DNA of 64,000 bases, taken from Zea mays (taxonomy: Eukaryota > Streptophyta > Magnoliopsida > Poales > Poaceae). Location of the stretch: NCBI RefSeq assembly GCF_902167145.1, contig NC_050104.1, positions 1-64,000 on the forward strand. The letters are read 5' to 3'. Positions 26,379 to 34,328 of this stretch are shown here, piece by piece (the first letter of the stretch is position 1; each line of letters opens with the position of its first letter). Position numbers and translations under genes: made by a program. The notes below the pieces were generated by a model. That model saw only the letters and a program-made list of their open reading frames with translations. It had not been told where the DNA came from and ran no database searches.

Positions 26379-26955
26379 AACACCGGACTGTCCGGTGTAC
26401 ACCGGACAGTGTCCGGTGCACCACCGGACAGTGTCCGGTGCACCAGAGGACTCCAGCTCAAACTCGCCACCTTCGGGAATTTCCAGAGGCGACTCCGCTA
26501 TAATTCACCGGACTGTCCGGTGTACACCGGACAGTGTCCGGTGCTCCATGGAAGCGCAGCCTCAGGAACTCGCCAGCCTCGGGATTTTAATTCAGCCGCT
26601 CCGCTATAATTCACCGGACTGTCCGGTGTGCACCGAACTGTCCGGTGTGCACCGGACTGTCCGGTGTGCACCGGACTGTCCGGTGTGCACCGGACTGTCC
26701 GGTGTGCACCGGACTGTCCGGTGAACCACAGAGCAACGGCTACTTCCGCGCCAACGGTCACCTACAAAACGCATTTAATGCGCGCTCTGCGCGCGCAGAC
26801 GGCAGGCGCGCCCATACTGGCGCACCGGACAATGAACAGGAGTTGTCCGGTGTGCACCGGACACCCAGGCGGGCACACAAGTCAGAAGCTTCAACGGTCA
26901 GAATCCAACGGCAGTGATGACGTGGCAGGGGGCACCGGACTGTCCGGTGCGCCAT
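26379..26955. repeat. CG-rich palindrome cluster in the outer 5' LTR
   Basis: Repeated palindromes of two kinds, CACCGGACTGTCCGGTG and ACCGGACAGTGTCCGGT, occur near 26380-26444, 26505-26545, 26610-26726 and 26818-26955. The run at 26612-26726 contains six 19-bp units; the equivalent place in the 3' LTR (41525-41565) has two. Such palindromes in LTRs are a known Sirevirus feature, and a cis-regulatory role is an inference. They lie upstream of the TATA box. Confidence 0.88.
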
Positions 26956-26997
26956 CGAGCAGACAGCCTCCCAACGGCCACTTTTGGTGGTTGAGGC

Positions 26998-27005
26998 TAT
27001 AAATA
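26998..27005 (+). promoter_or_regulatory. TATA box of the outer 5' LTR
   Basis: TATAAATA in GGCTATAAATACCCC, downstream of the palindrome cluster; conserved at 41853-41860 in the 3' LTR. It would start the genomic RNA of the element. The nested element sits about 420 bp downstream and would interrupt that transcript. Confidence 0.75.
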
Positions 27006-27422
27006 CCCCAACCACCCCACCATTCATTGCATCCAAGTTTTCCACTTCCCAACTACTACAAGAGCTCTAGCATTCAATTCTAGACACACCAAATAGATCA
27101 AATCCTCTCCAAACTCCACACAACACCATAGTGACTAGAGAGAGTGATTTGCTTGTGTTCTTTCGAGCTCTTGCGCTTGGATTGCTTTCTTTCTTCTTGA
27201 CTCTTTCATTGTGATCAAGCACTCACTTGTAATCGAGGCAAGAGGCACCAATTGTGTGGTGGCCCTTGTGGGAACTTTTTGTTCCAAGTGATTAAGAAGA
27301 GAAAGCTCACTCGATCCAAGGGATCGTTGGAGAGAGGGAAGGGTTGAAAGAGACCCGGCCTTTGTGGCCTCCTCAACGGGGAGTAGGTTTGCAAGAACCG
27401 AACCTCGGTAAAACAAATCCGC

Positions 27423-27427
27423 GTGTC
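27423..27427. other. Target-site duplication of the nested element, left copy (GTGTC)
   Basis: GTGTC before the 5' end TGTTGGGG of the nested element. The intact 3' LTR of the outer element has a single GTGTC at the same place (CCGCGTGTCTCACTTG). Confidence 0.96.
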
Positions 27428-28069
27428 TGTTGGGGAACTTCGGCGTCCGAAGGTCCTCAAAAACAGGATTTAACAATGTTTCTGGAGTACAATGTGTGAA
27501 CAGGTATCCTCAGACTAAAGTTGGCATTGCAGTAGACCAGAATAATACGAAGGTTGATACGGAGCCGAAGGTGCGAGCAGGAAAGCTTCGGCGTGACAGC
27601 AAAGAGTGGAACCGACTTAAAGATGAAAAGGCTATTCAGACCTCGATAGACTACTATAGAGTTATTATCAAATGTAAAGGGCATGAATGTAATTTTGTAA
27701 GGGCTGTGTCCCGTGTCTATAAATAGGTGAACAGTATCCCCGTACTGTTCACGCTGACTTGGCATTCGCTTTTTGCGTCACGCTTGTATTGTCATTTCCT
27801 TCCGATTAAAGGTACACTTGTAATTCAACAATGTTTTCGTTTATGCTTGATAATAATATATGATTGTTCATGTTGTCTTTTACATTCTTTATATTTCATC
27901 CTTCGTCATTGTTCGATGAATTTATGAAGGTAAGTCCTTCATAACCTTCGTCCGCAAATCATTATATCCTAAGGGAAATAATGCTTCGGAGGACGAAGGA
28001 CTTTAACGATTAATATTTTCTATGTTGCCTTGTTCTTAACTCTTAGCACTTGAGAACAAGTCTCCAACA
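27428..28069 (+). repeat. 5' LTR of the nested element
   Basis: 642 bp, TGTTGGGG to CTCCAACA. It matches the 3' LTR (offset 6060) except at four sites, all within the first 52 bases (G/T, A/C, C/T and A/G). The remaining 590 bases are identical by eye. Both LTRs keep one short open frame on each strand with no recognisable product. Confidence 0.96.
27718..27725 (+). promoter_or_regulatory. TATA box of the nested 5' LTR
   Basis: TATAAATA in GTGTCTATAAATAGGTG, 290 bp into the LTR; repeated at 33778-33785 in the 3' LTR. It is the likely core promoter for the genomic RNA. Confidence 0.75.
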
Positions 28070-28070
28070 T

Positions 28071-28081
28071 TGGCGCCCACC
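28071..28081 (+). promoter_or_regulatory. Primer-binding site of the nested element
   Basis: TGGCGCCCACC begins one base after the 5' LTR end. The TGG start pairs with the CCA end of a tRNA. The first seven bases fit the tRNA-Asp-type sites common in plant gypsy elements, but the match is not full. Confidence 0.7.
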
Positions 28082-28143
28082 TCCGGTGAACTCACTTCCA
28101 TTTCTTGAGCTTGTCAACACCTTCGGCAAGCCTTACCTTCGTC

Positions 28144-29661
28144 ATGCCGCCGAAGAAGGCTTCAGCAGCAGGGGCTGGCACGCTGCAGCCGCTGGACCCC
28201 AATCAAGACGTCCTTTCTCTTAGAGAGGCACGAAGCCAGAAGAGGAAGGCTGCCAGTCCAACACCTCCGGAGGATGATCTGGATCAGGAAATTCAAAATC
28301 TGGAAATCCTTCAGCAGCAGGTTCAACGCAAGAAGGAGAAGATGGCCCGTCTAGCTGATCTTCAGAGACAAATAGATGAAGCTTCCGAAGAGGTTCGTCA
28401 TCTTGTTCAAGATGATCAAAACCGAAGGCCTCCACGCAGAGAGCTTCACCAGGAAGACTTCCGTAATGAGGATGACTGGTATGACGATTTCCATCATGGA
28501 AACTTTGCTTTTGATGATGCTTCTCCTCTCTCAACAGAATTGCAGGCTACACCTTGGCCACAGACCTACAAGCCACCCCAGCTTCCCATATATGACGGTC
28601 ACTCAGACCCTAAGCAATTCCTAATGAGCTACGAAGCAACTATATCTTCGTACGGTGGCAATACGGCAGTTATGGCAAAATCCTTTGTCATGGCCGTCAG
28701 AAGCGTTGCTCAGACTTGGTACTCTTCTCTTCGGCCAGGGACAATCACTTCTTGGCAGAAATTGAAGGATATGCTGATAACTAGCTTTCAAGGGTTTCAG
28801 ACGAAGCCGGTCACTGCTCAGGCTCTCTTTCAGTGTACTCAGGACCATGAAGAGTACCTTCAGGCATATGTCCGAAGGTTTCTACGATTGAGGGCACAGG
28901 CGCCAACAGTGCCCAATGAGATTGTCATTGAGGCCATGATCAAGGGGCTTCGGCCAGGGCCGTCAGCACAATATTTTGCCAGGAAGCCACCACAAACGCT
29001 GGAAAAGCTGCTCCAGAAGATGGACGAATACATTCGAGCTGACAATGATTTTCGTCAAAGAAGGGAGGTGGCTTTCAGGTTTTCTGAAATGACCAGGGGC
29101 TTCGGAGGAAGGTTTTACCCGAGGCATGTCAGATCAATTCACAATTCTACTCAGAATGATGATAAAGGGAGTCAGCAGCAAAGGCCACAATACTCCTCAC
29201 AGGCTTCAGGGCAACAACAAAGCTCCTTCCGACCTCCAGCTCCAAGGAGCAGAGGCGCTAGGGGCTTCGGAGGAAGATTTGGCGATCAACCGAGAAGAAT
29301 CTTTTGCTTATTCTGCGGTGAGAACAAAGGCCATACTACCAGGATGTGCCATGTTACTATTCAGAAGCAAAAGGAAATAGCTGAAGCAGCAGCACAACAG
29401 GCTCAGCCGAAGCAGGTCATGCATACAGCTTCGTATCATTCGCCCTACATCCCAGAATATGTGGGTAATCATCCTGCAGTTTCTGTTGCTTCGGCGAGTC
29501 AGCCTCAAGCTTCCTGGCAACAGCCTCCGCCTCCACCTCCGTTGCAGCGAGGCCAGCAGCCAGAAGGGAGCCAGTATACTCCACACCAGAGGGACTTCAG
29601 AGAGCAGTCCGAAGCTCGTACAGTCAATAGCACTGTGCCAGAGTCAAAGCACATCTATTGA
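28144..29661 (+). CDS. gag: Gag polyprotein of the nested gypsy-type element
   Basis: An intact 505-residue frame. The ATG at 28144 (MPPKKASAAG) is chosen; the open frame starts 39 bases upstream without an ATG. The protein would form the capsid and package element RNA in the cytoplasm. The N-terminal third is charged and rich in Glu, Gln and Lys with a likely coiled coil (about residues 45-95). The middle (about 160-300) has the gypsy-type capsid (Retrotrans_gag) pattern: a Trp-Tyr before a Pro-Gly turn, a LKDMLITSF helix and an EYLQAYVRRF segment. A zinc-knuckle-like motif lies at 388-402 (CLFCGENKGHTTRMC), spaced CX2CX5HX4C, one residue longer than the usual CX2CX4HX4C. The tail is rich in Gln, Pro and Ser. 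There is no protease or pol in frame downstream. Confidence 0.88.
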   Translation: MPPKKASAAGAGTLQPLDPNQDVLSLREARSQKRKAASPTPPEDDLDQEIQNLEILQQQVQRKKEKMARLADLQRQIDEASEEVRHLVQDDQNRRPPRRELHQEDFRNEDDWYDDFHHGNFAFDDASPLSTELQATPWPQTYKPPQLPIYDGHSDPKQFLMSYEATISSYGGNTAVMAKSFVMAVRSVAQTWYSSLRPGTITSWQKLKDMLITSFQGFQTKPVTAQALFQCTQDHEEYLQAYVRRFLRLRAQAPTVPNEIVIEAMIKGLRPGPSAQYFARKPPQTLEKLLQKMDEYIRADNDFRQRREVAFRFSEMTRGFGGRFYPRHVRSIHNSTQNDDKGSQQQRPQYSSQASGQQQSSFRPPAPRSRGARGFGGRFGDQPRRIFCLFCGENKGHTTRMCHVTIQKQKEIAEAAAQQAQPKQVMHTASYHSPYIPEYVGNHPAVSVASASQPQASWQQPPPPPPLQRGQQPEGSQYTPHQRDFREQSEARTVNSTVPESKHIY

Positions 29662-30625
29662 CGAATATCCTACCTTAATAGCAATCTTTTTCATTCAGTT
29701 TTATTTTCTGTAATAAAGGACATTGTTTAGGTTTCGTGTAATTAGTTTCGTTGATTCCTACAAAAAATATGTTGTTTTCTCCACAGGCTTAAATTGATCG
29801 AAGTTCAAAGACTTGAGATAATAAGAAGGACCTTCGAACTATCAAAAATTCTTCGAAGAAACAAAAAGTCGTTCTAATGAACGCAGAGTAAGTTTGACGA
29901 AGTCACAAAAAAGCCGCTCCGAAGGGAGCGCAGCGTAAGTTTTCTACTCCAAAGTCGTTCCAAAAGGAATGCAGAGCATACAGGGAAAAGTCAACGCTGA
30001 TACCGCCTAAGTAAAAGGCGAAGAAGCTCCAAAGTCGTTCCTAAGGGAATGCAGAGCTTACAGCGAAAAGTCAACGCTGATTCCGCTGAAGTAAAAGGCG
30101 AAGAAGCTCCTAAGGGAGGCTTATAGCGAAAAGTCAACGCTGATTCACAAAAAGATTATGTGTTTTATCGCGCAGATATGCGTGTACCTTCGGAATATCA
30201 CCTTACATAGCATAACATCATCACATCATTTTTGCATAACATAAGCATCATACATCATACTGCATGTGGCATAAGAAAGAGATATGATATCAATCTTCGG
30301 GAAAACGCTTTGAAAAAGGGGCAAATTATGCCAAATCACAAGGAGAAACAATATTGATCTCTGAAGTATAGCCTTGAAGAATGTTTCTACGAAGCTTCAA
30401 CACTTTTCAGGATACTTCGGATATTGTTGTAATAAATGGTAATTCTTCTTCATGAAGCATGAAAAGAAGGGAAGGTGTTTTTCGCCAAAGACTCAAAAAC
30501 GGTACGTATGTAAAGTTTCATGCATCGTAAAGAATTGAACCATAAAGAAAAATAAAACAAATAGATTACATACAGGATTACAAGATATTACACATGTTAC
30601 ATTTAAAATGTTTTTACAATAGCAC
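29662..30625. other. Non-coding interior of the nested element (no pol domains)
   Basis: In an autonomous gypsy element this stretch would begin pol. I see no protease, reverse transcriptase or integrase motif in any frame. The stretch holds a run of GAAGCTCC/AAGTCGTTCC tandem repeats (29947-30150) and otherwise AT-rich sequence rich in CTTCGG and CGAAG words, which are common throughout this element. Confidence 0.75.
29947..30150. repeat. 80-bp tandem repeats inside the nested element
   Basis: About 2.5 copies with an 80-bp period. Copies start with CTCC at 29947, 30027 and 30107 and share GAAAAGTCAACGCTGAT and GTAAAAGGCGAAGAAG. The third copy is shortened. A related GTTCTAATGAACGCAGAG word upstream at about 29872 may be an older, decayed copy. 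Confidence 0.85.
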
Positions 30626-30780
30626 TTAGTCTTCCCTAAGTACCACCTCTGCAGCTTCGTTCAACAGTCGATCGACAACTTCATCCATAATAGCTTCAGC
30701 CATCTTTTTAATCTCATCGTCACCCCTAGGCCGTGCACCCGGGGATACTTCAGTAGGATCTGAGGAAGGGCAGGACACGG

Positions 30781-30855
30781 CTACATTGCTATTACAAATC
30801 GCAAACAAATCTTAAAGCCTAAGATTACAACACGATAAAAACTATTATTTAATAC
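30781..30855 (-). other. Candidate intron 2 of the antisense gene (75 bp)
   Basis: The minus-strand donor is CAATTAG|GTATTAAATA and the acceptor AGCAATGTAG|CCGTG. Splicing would bypass the TAA just after the donor and join in frame to the 30780-30626 exon (about 51 codons). The acceptor tract is T-rich but weaker than in intron 1. Confidence 0.5.
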
Positions 30856-31648
30856 CTAATTGACCTTCGGCCTCTGCGCTCTTTTCAGCAGCCTCAGCTA
30901 CTTCTCTAGCATCGTGAATGCCCTTTTCACTTCTTCGAACAATTTCTCCGGCCATTTCTCGGCCACCATTATCCCAGATATCGGTAAAAAATTTTCCGCC
31001 AATTATACTAGCTTCGGCCGAAGGATCTTTTGCATCTTCAAAGGACAAAGCAGCTTCGGATTGTGCTAGAATTTTTACATGTTCGCAGCCTTTCTTCTCC
31101 AAGATGGTGGCAATCCCTCTGGCACCAGAAAAGGCGCATATATCTCCTCGGCTACTTAGAATTTCTTCGAAGGCATCAGCTTCGTGGTCGATCCATTCGA
31201 TGACACCTTCGGGATTGCCTCTCGAAAAGTTTTCCTCACTTGAGAATGCGCCGATCTTGGCGAAGCTAGCCTTTAGTTTCTTAACACAATCTATAGATTT
31301 GTCATAACATCTCTTTTTGGACGAACGAAGCTTTTCAACCGTCACTTCTAGGTGATCTGCCCATTGATCGCTGAGTTCACGCTTTGTTTCTTCAAGAATG
31401 CGTTCTTCCTTAGCTCTGGCCAGTTGTTTCTGAAGATCTTCAATTTCGCGCTTTTGAGCTTCAGCTTGAACTTTAAAAGCAGCCTCGTCTTCCTTTATTT
31501 TATTTAACAATGAGTATAATATTTTATCTTTTTCGAGACCTTCATTCCTCAGTTCAATTACTTCGGAACGAAGGTTGCTCAGGGCTATAGTACACCCTTC
31601 GTCTTCAGCATCTTTCTGTGCTCTGAGAGCATTGCTAAGTATCAAGCC

Positions 31649-31720
31649 CTGCAAAGAGAAATATGTGTGTGTCAATAGGTTTAAACGAACGGAAAAATAC
31701 AAGGATTTCATGTATCGTAC
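31649..31720 (-). other. Candidate intron 1 of the antisense gene (72 bp)
   Basis: On the minus strand the donor is AAG|GTACGATAC and the acceptor TTTCTCTTTGCAG|GG with a good pyrimidine tract. The length is a multiple of three and has no stop, so the unspliced frame also stays open. Its translation (VRYMKSLYFSVRLNLLTHTY) is hydrophobic and breaks an otherwise highly charged region, which supports an intron. Confidence 0.65.
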
Positions 31721-33323
31721 CTTTAAGCTATTGTAAGCCAGGCTGTCGGCCAGATCGTTCTTCGACAGCACTGAGAGCCCGTCTTCTAAAGTCGGGAATC
31801 CGAAGCTCTTGCTCATCACTTAAATTGGCTCGGTTGGTTTTTCAGCTTCGGATGCCGAAGAAGTTTCTCCGGTAAACTCGGGCACCGAAGCTGGTTCAAT
31901 ATAGCGCGGTCGATGCGTAAGAACCTTTATCTTCTTTCTTTTCGGTTCTGGCTCGCTAGGAGCAGCTGCAGCTTCTTCTTTTGCAGAGGCTGTGTTTTTT
32001 CTCTTCTGCCTTCGAATGGGATAGCAATAGTCAGGGTAGACAAACCCGATGGCATCAAATACCCGATTCAGCCTCTTCTTTTTTCGGCCTCCGAAGGCTG
32101 CTGACATTGCAGTATCTTCGGCCTTCGAGTAGGTCCCAAGCAGCTCATCACTTAAATTGTCAATGCTTTTCAACCACTCATCATCTGGCTCAATAAATTT
32201 ATCTCCAAACTTAAAAGTGTACTTAAACCTGATAAGTCCACCTTCGTCGGCCTCTTTTATGGTTTCTTGTGGCATTTCCCATTTCTCCGCAAGCGGCCAC
32301 ACCCTGAAGGCGATATGCTCTTGCACTAAGTCCCTTGTCCCTATAAAAGAGCAGACAACGCCGAAGGCTCTCTGGCATTCTTCGGCAGCTTCATTCATTT
32401 CAACCTTCGGCCTGCGAAGGCCGAAGCTTTGCCAAATAGGACGCATAATTATACCTTTGATATCTTCTCGAGCTTTCAGATCATTTTTTACATAGAACCA
32501 TTCTGTCATCCAGCCGCTGGGCCATCTCTTCCGAAAAGTTGGCACGGGGCAGCTTGACCCAGACCGAGAAACAAAATTGTAGCAGCCAAAGTTATTGTGA
32601 TACTGTTCCTTACCCCAAGGTATTGTCTCGTATGATAATTCGTGCATATTACAGAAACTTTTTGCATCAGGCTTCAGACCTTGGCTTCGCACGGCCCACA
32701 CGAAGATGTTCAGCCTTATGATTGCCTCGGGGGTAAGTTGGTGAAGGTAGACTTCGAAAATTTTCAGCACCTCCACGACGAAGCTGCTCAAAGGAAATCG
32801 TAGCCCAGCCTTCAAAAAGCTTCGGAACACTACGACTTCATTCTCTTCAGGGTGTGGACAAGTCTTCTCCCCTTCGTCGGCCCTCACAACGGACAAGTCC
32901 CAGAAATACCTTCCTCTCATGTTAACAAGATGATTCTCTTTGATAGTTGATTTACCATAAACTGAATGGCTTGGTCGCCAGGGACGATCTTCGGAGTCTT
33001 CGCCACCGCTGTCCACATCATAACTTTCACTGTCACCAGTATCTTCAGACAGCCCTTCCAGAATCTCCTTGGTGATTTTTTCTGTGTTGGTCTTCGACAT
33101 CGCTATAAGAAACCCTAAGTTCTTCTCTTCATCAAGACTCAGCTTCATCTCAGCAGCAGCCTTCTTAGCAGCTTCAGACATCTTCGGAAACACTAAAAAA
33201 CTGTTTTCAAAGCCGAAGCTTCAAAGCTAAAAGCTTAGCAAATCACAGTGCACAAGAGCTAAAAATTGAGTGAGCGGGAGTGGTTGGCCAGAAAGCGTGC
33301 AAAATGAGTTTGCGGTATGGCCG

Positions 33324-33331
33324 TATTTATA
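33324..33331 (-). promoter_or_regulatory. Candidate TATA box of the antisense gene
   Basis: The minus strand reads GCGTATAAATACGGCC, about 130 bp upstream of the ATG at 33193. It lies inside the element, outside the LTR, and faces gag. That spacing suits a plant core promoter with a leader of about 100 bases. Confidence 0.6.
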
Positions 33332-33477
33332 CGCTTGGTGCGTTGAAAGCTGAAAGACCCCACTTGTCATTGAATGTTGCTATTCTAGCAAAGGGAAGGT
33401 GTTTTTTTGGACCTTCGGCGTAAAGCCTTCGTCCATATCGCAATCTAAATTTATTATTTCGAAAAAATTAATATTGC

Positions 33478-33487
33478 GAGGGGCTAC
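33478..33487 (+). promoter_or_regulatory. Polypurine tract of the nested element
   Basis: GAGGGGCTAC abuts the 3' LTR. It primes plus-strand DNA synthesis during reverse transcription. Confidence 0.75.
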
Positions 33488-34129
33488 TTTTGGGGACCTT
33501 TGGCGTCCGAAGGTCCTCAAAAACAGGATTTAACAGTGTTTCTGGAGTACAATGTGTGAACAGGTATCCTCAGACTAAAGTTGGCATTGCAGTAGACCAG
33601 AATAATACGAAGGTTGATACGGAGCCGAAGGTGCGAGCAGGAAAGCTTCGGCGTGACAGCAAAGAGTGGAACCGACTTAAAGATGAAAAGGCTATTCAGA
33701 CCTCGATAGACTACTATAGAGTTATTATCAAATGTAAAGGGCATGAATGTAATTTTGTAAGGGCTGTGTCCCGTGTCTATAAATAGGTGAACAGTATCCC
33801 CGTACTGTTCACGCTGACTTGGCATTCGCTTTTTGCGTCACGCTTGTATTGTCATTTCCTTCCGATTAAAGGTACACTTGTAATTCAACAATGTTTTCGT
33901 TTATGCTTGATAATAATATATGATTGTTCATGTTGTCTTTTACATTCTTTATATTTCATCCTTCGTCATTGTTCGATGAATTTATGAAGGTAAGTCCTTC
34001 ATAACCTTCGTCCGCAAATCATTATATCCTAAGGGAAATAATGCTTCGGAGGACGAAGGACTTTAACGATTAATATTTTCTATGTTGCCTTGTTCTTAAC
34101 TCTTAGCACTTGAGAACAAGTCTCCAACA
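33488..34129 (+). repeat. 3' LTR of the nested element
   Basis: 642 bp, ending CTCCAACA. Its first bases are TTTTGGGG rather than TGTTGGGG, so the canonical TG at its inner end is lost. That end is not used in integration. The sequence is otherwise the same as the 5' LTR beyond base 52. Confidence 0.95.
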
Positions 34130-34134
34130 GTGTC
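34130..34134. other. Target-site duplication of the nested element, right copy (GTGTC)
   Basis: GTGTC directly after the terminal CCAACA of the nested element, followed by TCACTTG of the outer LTR. Confidence 0.96.
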
Positions 34135-34282
34135 TCACTTGATTATTTGCTTACGATTTGTTTTTCGCCCTCTCTCGCGGACTCGTTTTATTTCTAACGC
34201 TAACCCGGCTTGTAGTTGTGTTTATATTTGTAAATTTCAGTTTCGCCCTATTCACCCCCCCCCCCTCTAGGCGACTATCAAT

Positions 34283-34294
34283 TGGTATCAGAGC
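34283..34294 (+). promoter_or_regulatory. Primer-binding site of the outer element (initiator tRNA-Met)
   Basis: TGGTATCAGAGC, two bases after the LTR end CTATCA, is the standard plant copia primer site complementary to the 3' end of initiator tRNA-Met. Confidence 0.95.
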
Positions 34295-34328
34295 CCGGTG
34301 CTTCATTAGAGCCTAACCGCTCGAAGTG

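Larger units (their letters stand above)
30626..33193 (-). pseudogene. Antisense gene in the nested element, 'putative gypsy type transposon' domain protein with coiled coil
   Basis: It runs against gag. Exon 1 starts with ATG at 33193 (MFPKMSEAAKKAA) and reads 457 codons to a TAA at 31820-31822. The same frame then continues to 31721. Two short candidate introns follow (31720-31649 and 30855-30781), then exons 31648-30856 and 30780-30626, ending LNEAAEVVLRED. The N-terminal part, about residues 95-230 (FRSFLKAGLRFPLSSFVVEV, then a Trp-Ala-Val-Arg segment), resembles the plant family called Putative gypsy type transposon (Transposase_28); the function is unknown. Lysine-rich signals near residues 415-430 may direct it to the nucleus. 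The second part is a long Glu/Lys-rich coiled coil. The TAA may be a disabling mutation, or may mean two proteins are made. Antisense genes occur in some plant gypsy elements such as Grande. Confidence 0.65.
27428..34129 (+). mobile_element. Non-autonomous Ty3/gypsy-type LTR retrotransposon, cinful-zeon-like, nested in the outer 5' LTR
   Basis: A 6,702-bp element with 642-bp LTRs, a TGGCGCC primer site and a GAGGGG polypurine tract. It encodes a gag with a gypsy-type capsid domain but no protease, reverse transcriptase, RNase H or integrase on either strand. The remaining interior holds 80-bp tandem repeats and a large antisense gene. Size, LTR length, gag-only content and the LTR start TGTTGGGG agree with what I remember of maize Zeon-1, the non-autonomous partner of cinful; this assignment was not searched. 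The LTRs differ at only four sites, so it is young. Mobilisation would depend on proteins supplied in trans. Confidence 0.85.
26181..34280 (+). repeat. 5' LTR of the outer element, interrupted by the nested element
   Basis: The LTR parts are 26181-27427 and 34135-34280, interrupted by the nested element and a duplicated GTGTC. The net LTR length is 1,393 bp, against 1,332 bp for the 3' LTR. The 61-bp excess is fully explained: four extra 19-bp ACCGGACTGTCCGGTGTGC units in one run, one fewer in another, and four extra bases in a C-run near 34255. It begins TGAAAGGG and ends CTATCA. Confidence 0.95.

Noticed and set aside
26329..27045. Several open frames in the outer LTR with HRTVRCAPDCPVCTGLSG-type repeats
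   Set aside because: They translate the CG-rich palindrome repeat in several frames on both strands and differ between the two LTRs of the same element.
27430..27765. Small open frames of 98 and 102 codons repeated at 33490-33825
   Set aside because: They lie in the LTR of the nested element on overlapping opposite strands, with no recognisable domain. Their conservation only reflects the recent identity of the LTRs.
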